64,000 nt of DNA, from the NCBI GenBank assembly GCA_948474755.1, contig CAOLHI010004230.1, positions 62,001 through 126,000 on the forward strand, read 5' to 3'. The position numbers and the translations under genes are program-made. The notes below the pieces were generated by a model, which saw only the letters and a program-made list of their open reading frames with translations, was not told the origin of the DNA and did no database searches. Below, one piece after another: positions 46,345 through 58,087 of this stretch. The stretch is from Ctenosaura bakeri. Lineage: Eukaryota; Chordata; Lepidosauria; Squamata; Iguanidae. How positions within the stretch are numbered: the stretch's first letter is position 1; the number at the start of each line of letters is the position of its first letter.

Positions 46345-46830
46345 GTAGAAAGTTGCTTCCAGGGACTCTATCTCCCAAAATCCCCCTGCCAGTGTGGACA
46401 AGGGCAGTATTAATAACAGTTGGAATAATAACAACAACAATTGTTGTGTCATAACATAAACCTGTAAGGTGCAACAATGTACCTCATAACAGTGGAAATA
46501 ATAACAACAGCAATTGTTGCCTCATAACATAAACAAAGTGCAACACTGTGCTTTACAACAACGGTGGTAGAAGCAACAAGAAGTCCAAAAACTTCCATAT
46601 TCAAAAGGGTTGTCTGCTGAAGGCCTACATGAGGAAGTTACTTTGGGGGACTGCGTACTCCAAAATCCCCTCCGGCATGCTCAGACTTGTGAGGTAAAAC
46701 AATGTGAATTGTAAGAACAGGAAAAGGAATTTCTAACACTCCTCCACACACTCCCAGAGTGAGAAAAGGGGAAGCTACTTCCAGGGACTACATGCCCCCC
46801 AAATCACGCTGCCAGGATAACCACAGTGTA
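46345..46830 (+). repeat. Nested tandem repeat module
   Basis: A unit of about 72 bp occurs twice in tandem (about 46422-46493 and 46494-46562), marked by AATAATAACAACA(A/G)CAATTGTTG and CATAACATAAAC. Around it a ~50-bp motif recurs three times (about 46345-46400, 46632-46690, 46772-46825), each with GGGACT followed by CCCAAAATCC-like sequence. Origin unknown. Confidence 0.6.
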
Positions 46831-48239
46831 GCTGAAGCCAATAGATTCTTTGCACTGCAAAACACAGTGCAAAAACAAAGGGGGGGGGAAGGCCCCTTTA
46901 TTGACTGAAATTTAGAAACCGAAGAGTGGCAGAGCTGGAAGGGCTTCCCCTGGTGCTGAGGCCGGAGTCCAGAGCTCCAACGTCCCTGACAGGGGACGTT
47001 CTCTGTTGGGTTGTTTTTTTAATACAGATACACTTGCTTAGACATGACCTCTAAATAAAACTTTGTTCTAAAACATATATGTGTATATATATATGATGGG
47101 AAAACCAAACTTCCCTCTCATTTTCCTGTCAGTTGGGCTTTAATGGCTGCTTGGTGTGTTGGTAACTCCAGACGGGGTGATGGGGCTGATAATCCCGTGT
47201 AGGATGACCCTGGTGTTATTTTTGGTGCGTAATTCTGGGCCTGACCCCTGCTTATCCTCTGCTGGGGGGCGGCGGCATGGCCTTCCCACCCATTTGAAGC
47301 CGACAAGCCCCAGGGTTGCAGCAAAAATAGGAATACATGCTATTTGTAAGTTGTTCGCCACCTCGATCCATATGGAGAGGCGGGATACAAATAAATAATA
47401 AAAAAAAATGCAGTGAGGCGGCTCTGCGGGTGCAGGAGGTGGCTGGGTTGGCCGTAGCTCTAAAACAGGCAAGTTCAAAGATACAAATCTAGCAAGCATA
47501 AAGATGCAATTTCCCCCCCTTTTCTTTTGCAAACAGCACCTCTTGTTTCGATCACAGAGACGGTGGCTTTGTGTCCTGGGGAGCTTAACCTACATATATA
47601 TGTGAGCGTGAGCAGAAATATCCCACACACACACACACACACAATGCAGAAGCAGCATTCTGCAGCCTGACTTTGTGGTGCAAATGACGTGGCCGGCTTG
47701 ATGCATTTTGAGTGATTTTTTTTAAGATTATATTTTAATTCTTCCTCATTCCTCACAGAGGAGGTGTCTGTGAAGGACACGGAAACCTCCCAGTCTCTGT
47801 CCAGTTCAGCGGCTTCTCTAACTTCTGAGATTTCGCCACATATTTGGAGCTCGTATGTATAACCCTCAAGGCTAGGAGTTCCCTTTTTTAAAAAAAAGCA
47901 GGAGGAGGAGAGAGCATTCGCTTCTTTAAGAAGCTTTGTCCCTTTTGCAGAAAATAGCCAGCCCTGGACAAGTCCCATAGTTAACACCTCTTTGACCCTT
48001 GGCTGCAGTTGTGTCCCTTCAGGTTGTTTCCAACTTACAGTAATAATTTTTTACTTCTTACCCACCACTCCCCAAAGCTCAAGGTGGGGTGCAACATAGA
48101 TTAAAATACTAAACTATAACTAAAAAAATACATAAAACCATTTAACACATAAATCTGGATTAAAGCACAGCTATTGCACATTAACATCCTCTCTACATAG
48201 GGAGATCCTATAGTATTATTGACCCCTAAATGTGAGTCT

Positions 48240-48312
48240 GAAAGCCATTTCTGCACTAAGCTGTTATAGCGTGATGTTTCCACTTGCAACATCCTATGGA
48301 ATCCTGACAACA
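48240..48312 (+). repeat. MITE arm (family of 8000-8203)
   Basis: AAGCCATTTCTGCACTAAGC, TGTTATAGCGTGATGTTTCC and CAACATCCTATGGAATCCTG align with the left arm of the complete element at 8000-8203. The second arm is missing. Confidence 0.6.
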
Positions 48313-51300
48313 AAACTAAAAGAAAGAGGACGCCTTGGTAGTGCCTGGAAACCTGCCTCTAGTTTTGAGCGTGTGTTTTAATTTAAATAGTGTGTGAGGC
48401 TTCTGCAACCTATTTAAGAGGACAAACAATGAATTCTGGGTGCTTCCAGGAAAGACAGTTATACTTTTTGTTCTGCTGCCCTGAAATATATATGTGTATA
48501 TGTATTCTAGTGAGTCCAAGAGGGGTGGAGGACCCTATTTTGCATGGAGGGGGGCTGCCTGAGAGCCAGACATTGCCCACCCCTCCTCTTGAGCCAATAT
48601 GTCTTGCTGACCCTCTGCGTGGGTCTGAGCAATGCACACAAAACCATACAGAAAGAGGGAATAGAGGAAAGCGAGGGGGGAGGCACTGAGCGAGCATGGA
48701 AAATTTCTAGGAAATCCACCATCTCAATGTCGTTTCTGTCCAGATCAGCTGGCGGGGAATCTAGGGCAGTAGGAAATTATGTCGCCTGGGTCAACGTAAT
48801 TCGGCTTTCTCTTTCTCATCCCCCCCGCCCGCCCACCCAATGCCTTTGTCTTAGGACCCTTCCTGCTACCCTTGCACCTGCCTGAGCCCCCCTCCCGGTC
48901 ACTGCCATTTCGCCCCCGCCTTCCTGTGAGCACGCAGAAAACACGTGTCCGAGGCGGCCATCCTGACCGCGACACACCCACTCCGTACTGTATTGTGATC
49001 TGTTGCTCTTGCCGAGATCCACACCTCCCCGTTGCAGACACAGTGCTGCTTTTAACGTAGCGGCGCTCCGGGTTGGCAATGCAGGGAGCCCCAGATACCC
49101 TGATGGCCCTCGGAAGGGCACGTTTTTCAGTCTGTCCATCTGCTTACCAACCAATACTTCTGTTAAAAATCAAATCTGCATTCGTGCTGCAGTAAGTTCA
49201 GAGATGTAGCCGTGGGTGGTGGTGGGAGAACGAGGGTGCTGCCCCTCCCCAATAAGAATTCTGCCCTCCTGCGAAATTTCCCCAAATTTTAGCACTGCAG
49301 AGAGTGAAACAGTCACAATTATTCACACCTAGAACTCTTCTGTTGGCCGTATTTGCATTTCCTTGTTATTGTTCCCTCTTCCTTTGCTTTGGAAGCTGAT
49401 GTTCTATTTCTAAATGCTCAGGTGAAGTTTTAAGTTGCTGGTAATGCAAGAAAATCAGGGGCTGGAGGAAAATTTAAAGGGGGACATAAGCTTTATCGGG
49501 GGGGGGCAATGCTCTCATCCCCTCCGTAACCACATACTCCTGAAAAGATTTTTAGAATACCCAGTTCCCATCTGGGCAAATAAAGGGGTTTTGATTCCTC
49601 CTAACTTTTGCAGCTTGCTTTCTAAACACCTGAAAAGGAGACCTGTCAATGTGACCAAACAGGTGTTTCACATGACAATTGTGTGGGGGGACACCTTAGA
49701 CCATTGGGCTTGTGTACAGCTTCCTGAAGGCTGAAAGTGGCAAACCTGGGTGCATGTATTTATTGCTCCACAGGGCAAATCAAGCAATATATACCCTTCT
49801 GCCCCCAAAACCATGTGCAGAAGTCAAGTTTACAAAACAGCACTGGCTAGAAGATAGACCAGGAGGGGGCAAAGTTCATACCACACGCGGCCCCCAAAAC
49901 TGTTTTTGTGGCCAAAAGAGAGGTGGGATAATTGGCCCTTCTGGAAGGTTCCAAGAGCATTCGTTCACTTTTTAAATAGGTTTCAGTCCAAAAGAAGTAA
50001 CTTTTCCAAGCTGTGCTCTTGGTGGAGGGGAAAGGAAGGGCCAGCGTGGCACCATGGAAGACATCTCTTGGCAGGTTGAGCAGAATTCCATTTCGTACTG
50101 AAATTTTGGGTGCTGGATCACTTCAGGCTGCAGATGTGGGATCACATGATGAAATACCTAGCTATCCTAAATAAATAATTAAGTCCTGTGGGTTTTTTCA
50201 TGCTCCTTGACTTCTGAATTCTGTTCTTTTATTTTCTTCTGTCTTTGTTCAACAGTTTTGCTTTAGATAGCTGGTGTGTGTGTGTATGTGTGTTTCTTTT
50301 CCTTAATTGCAGTTAGAGATAAAATGAAGCCTCTAATTAATGAGTTCTTGTTTAGAAATGAGAAATATCCTTGGATTCTGCTGGCAATTGAAAGCACATT
50401 GACCCTACTAATGTGTGTTTATGTTTTATACCAATTTAGTGCTGGTAATTTCTCCCAGTGAATATACCTGGGGTTGTAGTTCAGAGAAAGAGCAGCAGAA
50501 TGCCCCCCTACTGATTCCAAAATCTTTCCTCAGATTCCCAGTTCCTCGCAGTGTGGAAATGACTCCTAATTCCACATAAGTGTGGACTGAAGATGGAGGG
50601 TGGGAAGTGGGGAGTGGGAAGGAGACCAACCCAGATAGACACCAGCAGGCGAAAACAAGCTTGGGATCTATGAACTTGACTGAAACCTGGTTGTGCTTCT
50701 GCAGTTCTTTAAGTCAGGGGTGGACAACTTTGGGGCGGGCAAGCTTGGACTCTCCAAGGAGTTTGGGGAATGCAAAAATGTCCCCTTCCAGTTTTGAAAG
50801 GAAGGGAGATTTGATGTTAAGCAGTGCAGCAGGGAGCAATGAACTGCTTGCAAGGCGAATGGCCGTTCCTGCTTTCAGGAGACCAGTTTGCCCCTTTTAG
50901 CCAGAAAAAGGGTGTCCCAAGGAGCCTTGGGAGAAATGGGGAACTGCTAAAACAGGCTTGGGGGCCACATGCCATACTTTGCCTGTGCCTCTGTCCCGCT
51001 TTCTGTGAACTTTTGCACTGCAGTCTTCCTCTGGCAATCATTCTGCTATGAAGTCAAGGACAGGGCTGGGAATAAATACGCTTTGGACTACAACACCTAG
51101 AACTCCCCATTGGCCACACTGGTTGGGGGAGTCTGGGATTGATGAGTCCAGAAAACCAAAAATGACTTTCCCAGTTTCTGGTCACAATCTCTGTTCCCTG
51201 CTGTTCCCTGGTCATGCCGCTTTGAGAGCATTTCCCAGAATGTAGGAAGTCACATCCGTGATGCAGTTGTGAGCTTGTAGGACCGAAACAAAACAGTCCA

Positions 51301-52413
51301 TCCTGTCCCAACAGCAGTTTGGTCTGTCAGGTTTTTGTGCAAGGAGCTCCCTCTGCACCTGTTTGGTCTGGGAGAAGGGACTGGCGGTGCAGCCTCCTCT
51401 GGGCTGGAGGCAGGGGTCCCTCCATCGGCCTCCCTCCCTCTCTGCAGCAGCAGCAGCAGCACTGGCTGCCCCTTTTGTCCTCTTTCTGGGCCAGTCGTGG
51501 GCCCTCCCTCTCCCTCCCGCCCCACCGCCAGCTCCCCTCCCGCCTCCTTTTGTCTCCTGTCCCCTCCCCTCTTTCTCCTCTGCTTTCTCCTTCTCCCTCT
51601 GTTGCAGAGTGGGCTGCATCGTTCCGCCCCCCCGTCTCCCCTCCATCCTTTCTCCACTCTCCCTAATCGCTGTCCTTTAGCTCACTCACCCCACCCCGCT
51701 CTCAGAGAGGCTCCTGCGTTTGTCCCCAATTACATCTCCAGCCTGCCTGGGTTTGCTTCCATCTGCTCCCCGCCTGGGCTTCCATCCATCCACCCACCCA
51801 CCCACCCTCCGTCCCACCCCATCCCCCACTTCCTTTGTCTCTGCATCTCCCTGACCCCTTTGTTTCACCTTTTCTCTCCTCCCCATCCACTCCCGCCTCG
51901 CCACGGACCACCGCCCGTCCCTCGGAGCCAAATGCCAACCTGGAAGAAGACCACTCCCATAGTGTGGATTGGCGTAGGCAGGCGCAGCATTGTTTGGTCT
52001 CAGAGAATGAGGCCTGGACAATGGGCAGGTTCTCATATATTTATGTTGCAATGCAGATTTCTAGCCCTAAAGCAACTGATCTCTTCTGGGCAGGGCTTCC
52101 CGAGAGAAAGAGGGAAATTAGTCCATGAGGGGCAGGTTCCAACCTCCATATACTGTATTTCTAACCTCCAAAGCGGCACTGTGTTCTTTTTTTCTCACCT
52201 TCTAGACTGGAATTTCTAAAGGCCCTCCTCTGTTCTCAGGATGAATAATTTATCCCAGTTCCCTGAAATAAGGGGAGAAAGTAAATCAATTTTGTTTCTG
52301 GGATGTTCCATCTCTGAAAGCCTATTTTTTAAGACAACAGAAAAATCATTAACTTTAAGCTGGATTTTTCCAAAGGCTGTGGTGTGGTATTCGTAGTGTG
52401 CGGAAATGACAGG
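48313..52413. other. Intronic, largely unassigned
   Basis: An unnamed repeat shared with 27800-27880 lies at 49232-49310. An AT-rich segment with possible homeodomain sites lies at 50300-50460. A CAACACCTAGAACTCC palindromic repeat relic is at 51090-51150, and a strongly pyrimidine-rich tract with (CAG)5 and (CCCA)n runs at 51420-51905. Open frames on both strands of that tract are low-complexity artefacts. Confidence 0.35.
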
Positions 52414-52595
52414 AGAGAGCCAGCATGGAGGGGTGGTTTGAGCATTGGGTGACAGCCCTGGAGAGCGGGGTTCGATTCCCCACTCAGCCATGGAAACCCG
52501 GTGGCTGACCTTGGCACGTCACACACTCTCAGCCCCAGAAAACCCCGTGATAGGGTCACCTTAGGGTTGCCATAAGTCGGAAACCACCACAACAA
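52414..52595 (+). repeat. tRNA-derived SINE (ACA type)
   Basis: It has the head GAGAGCCAGCATGGAGGGGT, B-box GGTTCGATTCC, body CATGGAAACCCGGTGGCTGA and tail GTTGCCATAAGTCGGAAACC. It lies about 0.7 kb upstream of the MEX3A exon 2 acceptor. Confidence 0.85.
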
Positions 52596-53286
52596 TTGAA
52601 CTGTTTTTCATTCTATTTCAGCAGGAATGTTGTAGTTTTTAAAACAATGCTATATTTGAGGCTAAAGGTGGGAGGAGGCAGAGGACTGGAAGAATTCTCT
52701 CTAATCTGTCTGGTAAAACTAGGGCTGAGAGATGCATGTCTTGTGTGCGTGGACACATATGTGTGTCTGTCTGTATGTTTGCAAAAGGAAGATACTCTCT
52801 TCCCCCAAACCAGTTGCTGTGGTTTCCTTCTTCCTTCGTCCTCTCAGTTAGGCTTGGCTCATCTCTGACTCAGACTAGCCACTGGTTTTCAGGTGGCAAA
52901 GGTTAATTTTGCAGGTTAATTTTGGGGCAATTGCAGAGGGCAGTAGTGTTACTTTAAAAACAACAAGAACAGCACTCAGTCCAAAGTTGTTGCCTTCTTA
53001 TGGAGTAACAAATAGCGATCCCAAACTTTGCTCACTTTTAGAGGGCGCACTGCCCCTAATTTCCAAAGTGAGAGGAGATTTCTTTCCTCCTGTTTCTTAA
53101 AACTTTCCAACATGGGGCCTGGTACCACAGAGCAGCACAGGAATCTGCTGTTCCGCTTCTTCTGTTGTGGAATGATGGAAAGTGCAGATGTCGATGCTGC
53201 TTGGTGCCCTTCCTCACGAATTTCCAGATTTTGAAACCTGATTCACTAATCCCTCTCCTGTGTTTCTCCTTTTTTTGTCTTTAAAG
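52596..53286. other. Intronic sequence before MEX3A exon 2
   Basis: No repeat or exon was recognised. It ends with the polypyrimidine tract and AG acceptor of MEX3A exon 2. Confidence 0.5.
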
Positions 53287-54391
53287 GTTGCAAAATCAAA
53301 GCCTTGAGGGCAAAGACCAACACCTACATCAAGACCCCTGTGCGTGGCGAAGAGCCCGTCTTCATGGTGACTGGGAGGCGGGAGGACGTCGCCATGGCAA
53401 GGAGGGAGATCATTTCAGCCGCCGAGCACTTCTCCATGATCCGGGCTTCTCGCAACAAGGCTGGCAGCTCCTTCGGTAGCGCCCCAACATTGCCGGGACA
53501 AGTCACCATCCGGGTGCGGGTCCCATACCGCGTGGTTGGCTTAGTGGTGGGACCCAAGGGGGCTACCATCAAGCGGATCCAGCAGCAGACCAATACCTAC
53601 ATCATCACGCCCAGCCGGGACCGAGACCCCGTCTTTGAAATCACGGGGGCACCGGGGAATGTGGAGCGAGCTCGAGAGGAGATTGAAACCCACATCGCCG
53701 TCCGGACAGGCAAGATCCTCGAATACAACAACGAGAATGACTTCCTGTCCAGCAGCCCTGACTCGGGCATGGAGAACCGCTACTCCGAGGCCTGGCGTGT
53801 CCACACTCCTGCCCCTGGCTGCAAGCCCCTCTCCACCTTCCGTCAAAACAGCCTCGGTTGCATCGGCGACTGCTCTGTGGACCCCACCTACGAGACGCCC
53901 CGCCTCAACGACCAAAACGACTTCAATTACAGTTATCTCTTCCCGAACTACGGCGTCAACAAGCAAGATCTGTATTACGGAGTTCCAGAGTCGGGCACCC
54001 CTCTGTGGGCCGGGCAGGAGAACACCAACCCCGTTTCCATCCTCTTCTCCAAGCAGCAGCGTTCCAGCAATACAGGCGCCCTCCACGCCAACTCCCATCG
54101 CTCCCCGTCCTCCTCCATCCAAGAGCCCCCCTCTCCGGGCTTCCAAGAAGGTCTCAGGGGGAGTCCTTGCAAGGGTTTTCCAAACTGGGTGCTTCCGCCA
54201 CCACCCGGACGTCCCTCTCGAGCAGCCGGGAGTGCATGGTGTGCTTTGAAAGCGAGGTGACAGCAGCCCTGGTTCCGTGCGGCCACAACCTCTTCTGCAT
54301 GGAGTGCGCCGTCCGGATCTGCGAGCGGACCGATCCCGAATGTCCGGTGTGCCATGCAACAGCCACTCAGGCCATAAGAATATTTTCTTAA
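53287..54391 (+). CDS. MEX3A: MEX3A coding exon 2 (with apparent 1-base frameshift)
   Basis: Joined to exon 1 it completes KH1 ([20 protein letters not shown]; the GRQG loop spans the junction, residues 218-221). KH2 is at about residues 291-365, with a GPKG loop in [14 protein letters not shown], followed by the conserved [20 protein letters not shown] and [19 protein letters not shown] blocks. The C3HC4 RING ([19 protein letters not shown] ... ECPVCH, about residues 537-578) and the C-terminus ATQAIRIFS end at a TAA at 54389-54391. The KH part and the RING part are in different frames. At the C6 run 54126-54131 the frame changes by one base: the upstream frame stops at 54260, giving 544 residues without a RING, while the family-like sequence [20 protein letters not shown] continues in the other frame. 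One missing base would yield about 588 residues with RING. I read this as a probable assembly error, but a real lesion cannot be excluded. Confidence 0.93.
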
Positions 54392-57205
54392 ACAAAACAG
54401 AAAACAAGCATACAAACAAACAAACAAAACCACGCGAGACAGACAGCATTTGGGGGAAATTTGGAGTGGGTGAGAGGACGGGAGGGAGGGGGACAGCGGA
54501 GGAGTGAGAGGAAGAGGGGAAACAAGACACAGAATGAGACTCGTCCGAAGAGCGAATCAGAAAAAAAAAAGAGAGTAAAGAAAATTAATTTAAAGAAGAG
54601 GAAAGAAATTATTTTAGCAGTGATGTATGTTATTTTTAAAGAAAATAATGATAAGGGTGGTGGCGGTGGAGAAGCTAAAGAAGGAGAGGAGGAGGAAGAC
54701 AGAAATATCAGAGAAGGCAACTGCCACTCTTCATCACGTGGAGACGATTCTTAAAGGACGCAGGAGGTTTTGCGGCGGTACCTGAGTCGGGCCCGCAACT
54801 CCTGCCCGCAACGGAGATACAAGTCGTGACGGATCGGGGAAGAGGGCGTCCCACCCCTAGCCGCGGTCTTGGTCCGAAGACGACCCAAAGGTGCCGGGCC
54901 TGCGAACTGCCTGGCGGACGGAAGCTCGGGAAGGAACTAAATGGGGAAGGTAAAGAGAAAGAACCTGGAAAAGAAGGAGAGAACCATCCGTCTCTGGGAA
55001 CCTAATCAAACGAGGGCACAACTGTATTACCTCAAACATTTAAAAAGAAAAAAAGAAGCAGCTAAAGACCTTTATATTCTTTTTCCTCTATTTTTTTTCC
55101 TAAGAAGAAAAAAGAGTAATATGAAAGAAGTGATATTAGAGCCAGTGAAATGCGGGGCGGGGAGGGAAGAGGGTTGGAAGAACCCCTTGGAAAAATCTTC
55201 CTGGCCACTTTTAAATTTTTCATTTTGAGTCTTCTGAGCCACCGCAAAGGGGTTTTGTTTTTGGACTTTTGGTTTGTCTTTCTTTCTATTTGAGCAGGGA
55301 TCATCCAGTAAGGATCAGGAGTCACTAACAGGGTATTTCCAAAACAAAAACAAAAAAACAAAAAAAAAAGGACAAACCTCCCCCATGCAACCGAACCCCT
55401 TCCAAATTCCTGTCTCAAGGGGGAATTGTAAGGGTCACACTTCACATTTCTACGTTTTTGCTTCTTTTCCTTGCCAGACAATGCAAATTCAAATTCCATT
55501 CACACATGCAAACAACAACAAAGAAAACCATCTTTTCTTCCTTTCTTTCTCTTTTGGTTTTAACAACAGCAGCAGCAACAACAATAATTTCACACCAAAA
55601 CCTAAGAAAGACAATAATGCAATATCGGTCACAAAGCCCATGTAAAATCAATTCACAATCCAACGGAAAGCAAAAAAAAAATAAAAAAAATTAAAATAAA
55701 AAATAATATATATCTATATCTATATATATATATGAATTAACATGTTTATATATAATTTTGTCGTCTTTTTAAACTGGACCAAAACTTTTGTTACTCAAAA
55801 TCAAGTAAAGAGAAGAAAAAAAAGAGTATTTCCTTATGGACCAAAACCTCTTTTCGCTGTCCACACACGGATCTTCCGGAGGTTGCCTACTTTTATATAT
55901 TCTATTTTTTTCAGAATGAAGCAAACAGACACATGCTCAAAGAATAATATTAATATTAATAATAATAATAATAATGATACTATTGAATTGCCTTGTCAAA
56001 CATCCTTAATCATTTCAAGACATTTGACTCCTGCTTTGGTTAACACCAGGATCTGAGACTGTTGGGAAGAGGAGAGATCGAGTGCGTGTGTGAACTCCGC
56101 TCTCCTGCCCGCCAGTTCACACCCCGGCGACACACACACTCACACAAACACACGCACACACAAAACGGTAGTCCGGTTTGTCCAGCTCCCCCTGGATGCC
56201 AAATTGCCAAGATTGAAAAAGGGTGGATTCAAACAGCCAAGTGATTATAACCTGCATGCTTATGTGTGTGGATGAAGAAAGATAGGTAGATGCAACATAA
56301 CACACAGACACACATACACCCCTTCTCTCTCCCTTTTTCTCCTTCCCCCTTCCCCCATTTTTACCTTTGCTTAGAATTCTTGGACCTTTATTTAAGAAGG
56401 AAAACTTTGGAATCCAGTGAGAGATGGTGCTAGGAAAGAGCTTCTGGATTGCCTTTTTTGGGGGGCGTCCTTGCCTACTTTCTGGGAGCCTTTCAGGAAA
56501 CACAGCATCCCTTCCCAGAACGGCACCCTCTTTTCCGCCACCTCGGTTTGCCACCCTTTGACTTCTTTCCATCTCTCCTTGACAGTCCTTTCTGTCATCT
56601 GCCGGCAGGGCTGGGTGTACTCTTGTGCTGAAGAGGATCTACGAATGCAGAGGTCGCAAGGCCTTGGATGAAATGGATTGCAACAGGGAAGCTGCTTCTC
56701 ATGGCCCTGGGAAAACGCCACGGAACTCTGCGTGACACCGAAGTCTCGCCCTTCGACCGCGGGAGGACCCGTCCCATTTCCGCGAGCCCGCTTTTGCCCT
56801 CTTCCGGATGATGGCTCGTGATGCCAAATTCTGCCTCCGTCCCACGCACGGCCACAGCTTCTCTAAGAGTACACCCAGCTCTGCCTACCTACCATTCTCA
56901 AGTTCAGCAAATCACCCAAGAGCGGCGTGTTTGCCAAACACGATGACCGGTTACAGTCCGCGTTCCAAGGGAGGGAGCTGGGAGATGGCAGGCCCGGTGC
57001 TTTTTCTCCTTTTCTGTTTAGAAGGGATGACACAATGTACATATTATCCGAAAGCTGAAAGAACTAGCCGCTGCGATGAAGGATGGTGATTTTGCCCTCT
57101 AGGTTCTGCCCTGTATGTGTTGAGATGACAATACTTTTTTCTGCTAAAGGGGACACTGTCAGCCTCACTTTGGGCCTCCGCGCCCACGACCCAGAAAATA
57201 AAAGC

Positions 57206-57234
57206 GGCGTCAACCTGCGTCGCAGGTTTACGCC
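57206..57234 (+). other. Near-perfect inverted repeat in 3' UTR
   Basis: The arms GGCGTCAACCTGCG (57206-57219) and CGCAGGTTTACGCC (57221-57234) are reverse complements with one mismatch around a single central T. In RNA they would form a stable stem with a small loop. The element starts four bases after an AATAAA (57197-57202). Confidence 0.7.
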
Positions 57235-58087
57235 AGCACTGGTGTAAAAAAAAAATTCAATTCCCCATTTTGGTAGCCATGTTCCTCTCTTTTATTCCTC
57301 TTTTAAAAAAAAAAAGTTTTCAATTTTGCTTTGGCAACACGAAATTCCTATTTGGGACTGAGCAGAGGGCAGGTCTCATATTTTGGGTCCGTCCACCTGA
57401 GCTGGCCCCCTATCTGGCCACTTTTATCCTCTTTTCCTGCAAAAGTGTTTTCTCCACAAGCACCAAGACTGGCTGATGCCAGGAGGCACCACGGGACAGA
57501 ATTGGAGTCTTTGGCCTCAGTTTCCCGAGCAGGCAAAGCGTCTTTGTGGTCCAAACTCGGCTGGAGTGGCCCTCCCCAGGGCTCCGTTGCCCCTCCACGG
57601 GAAAAGTGGGGTGTTTGTCGGCACCCCCTTCTGTTCTCCGCAGCTTCTCCTTCCCTGAGACGCCAGCAGAACTACTTTCTATGCATTCCTTTCCAAAGCC
57701 CGCAAAGACGTGTCTGAACATCTTTAGCAACTGGCCTCCGCTCACAGAAGCCACAAATTCTGACAGTCTCCCCTTTTTAAAAATGCTCTTGTGTAAAAGA
57801 AAAAGGAAAAAAAAAGGAGATATATATCTATATATAAAAGAAATGCTTGTTTTTTTAACTGAATAGGACTGTAGTTATCCCAGTAGAAGAAAATGGGGGA
57901 AAGCATAGAAGGGCAGGAGAGAGAATTAACCTTTTCTTTCTTTCTTTCATTCTTTCTTTCTTTCTTTGTTTAATGGTGGAAGGAAGCAAGAGGAAACGTC
58001 ATGGAGAGCCGTGCGATGTCCGGTGTTCCTAAGCGGGGGAGAGGTTCTCTTGCCTTCTCCCACCAATGTAGATAAAATGGGGTGCTG

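Larger units (their letters stand above)
43591..48239. other. Intronic, AT-rich with LINE tails and microsatellites
   Basis: LINE 3' tails in minus orientation lie near 44295-44370, 44895-44990, 46130-46190 and 48040-48130. A plus tail lies at 47340-47400 (GCCACCTCGATCC ... GAGGCGGGATACAAATAAAT). Microsatellites are (ATT)n at 45691-45729 and (AAT)n at 46068-46134. A tandemly repetitive module occupies 46340-46860. No exon was seen. Confidence 0.4.
34764..53286 (+). other. MEX3A: MEX3A intron 1
   Basis: A GTGAGC donor follows codon 220 and a CTTTTTTTGTCTTTAAAG acceptor precedes 53287; the intron is phase 1 and about 18.5 kb. It interrupts the GXXG loop codons of KH1. The CpG island continues to about 37400. 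The remainder holds SINEs, LINE tails, a MITE arm, (ATT)n microsatellites and unassigned sequence, itemised separately. Confidence 0.93.

Noticed and set aside
50276..50461. A 61-codon frame with a hydrophobic segment
   Set aside because: It is short and AT-rich, starts in a TG microsatellite, and lies inside a MEX3A intron; not supported as a gene.
51335..52219. A 294-codon plus-strand open frame in the MEX3A intron
   Set aside because: It lies in a pyrimidine-rich tract with Pro/Ser/Leu-rich translation and no domain; opposite-strand frames are equally open.
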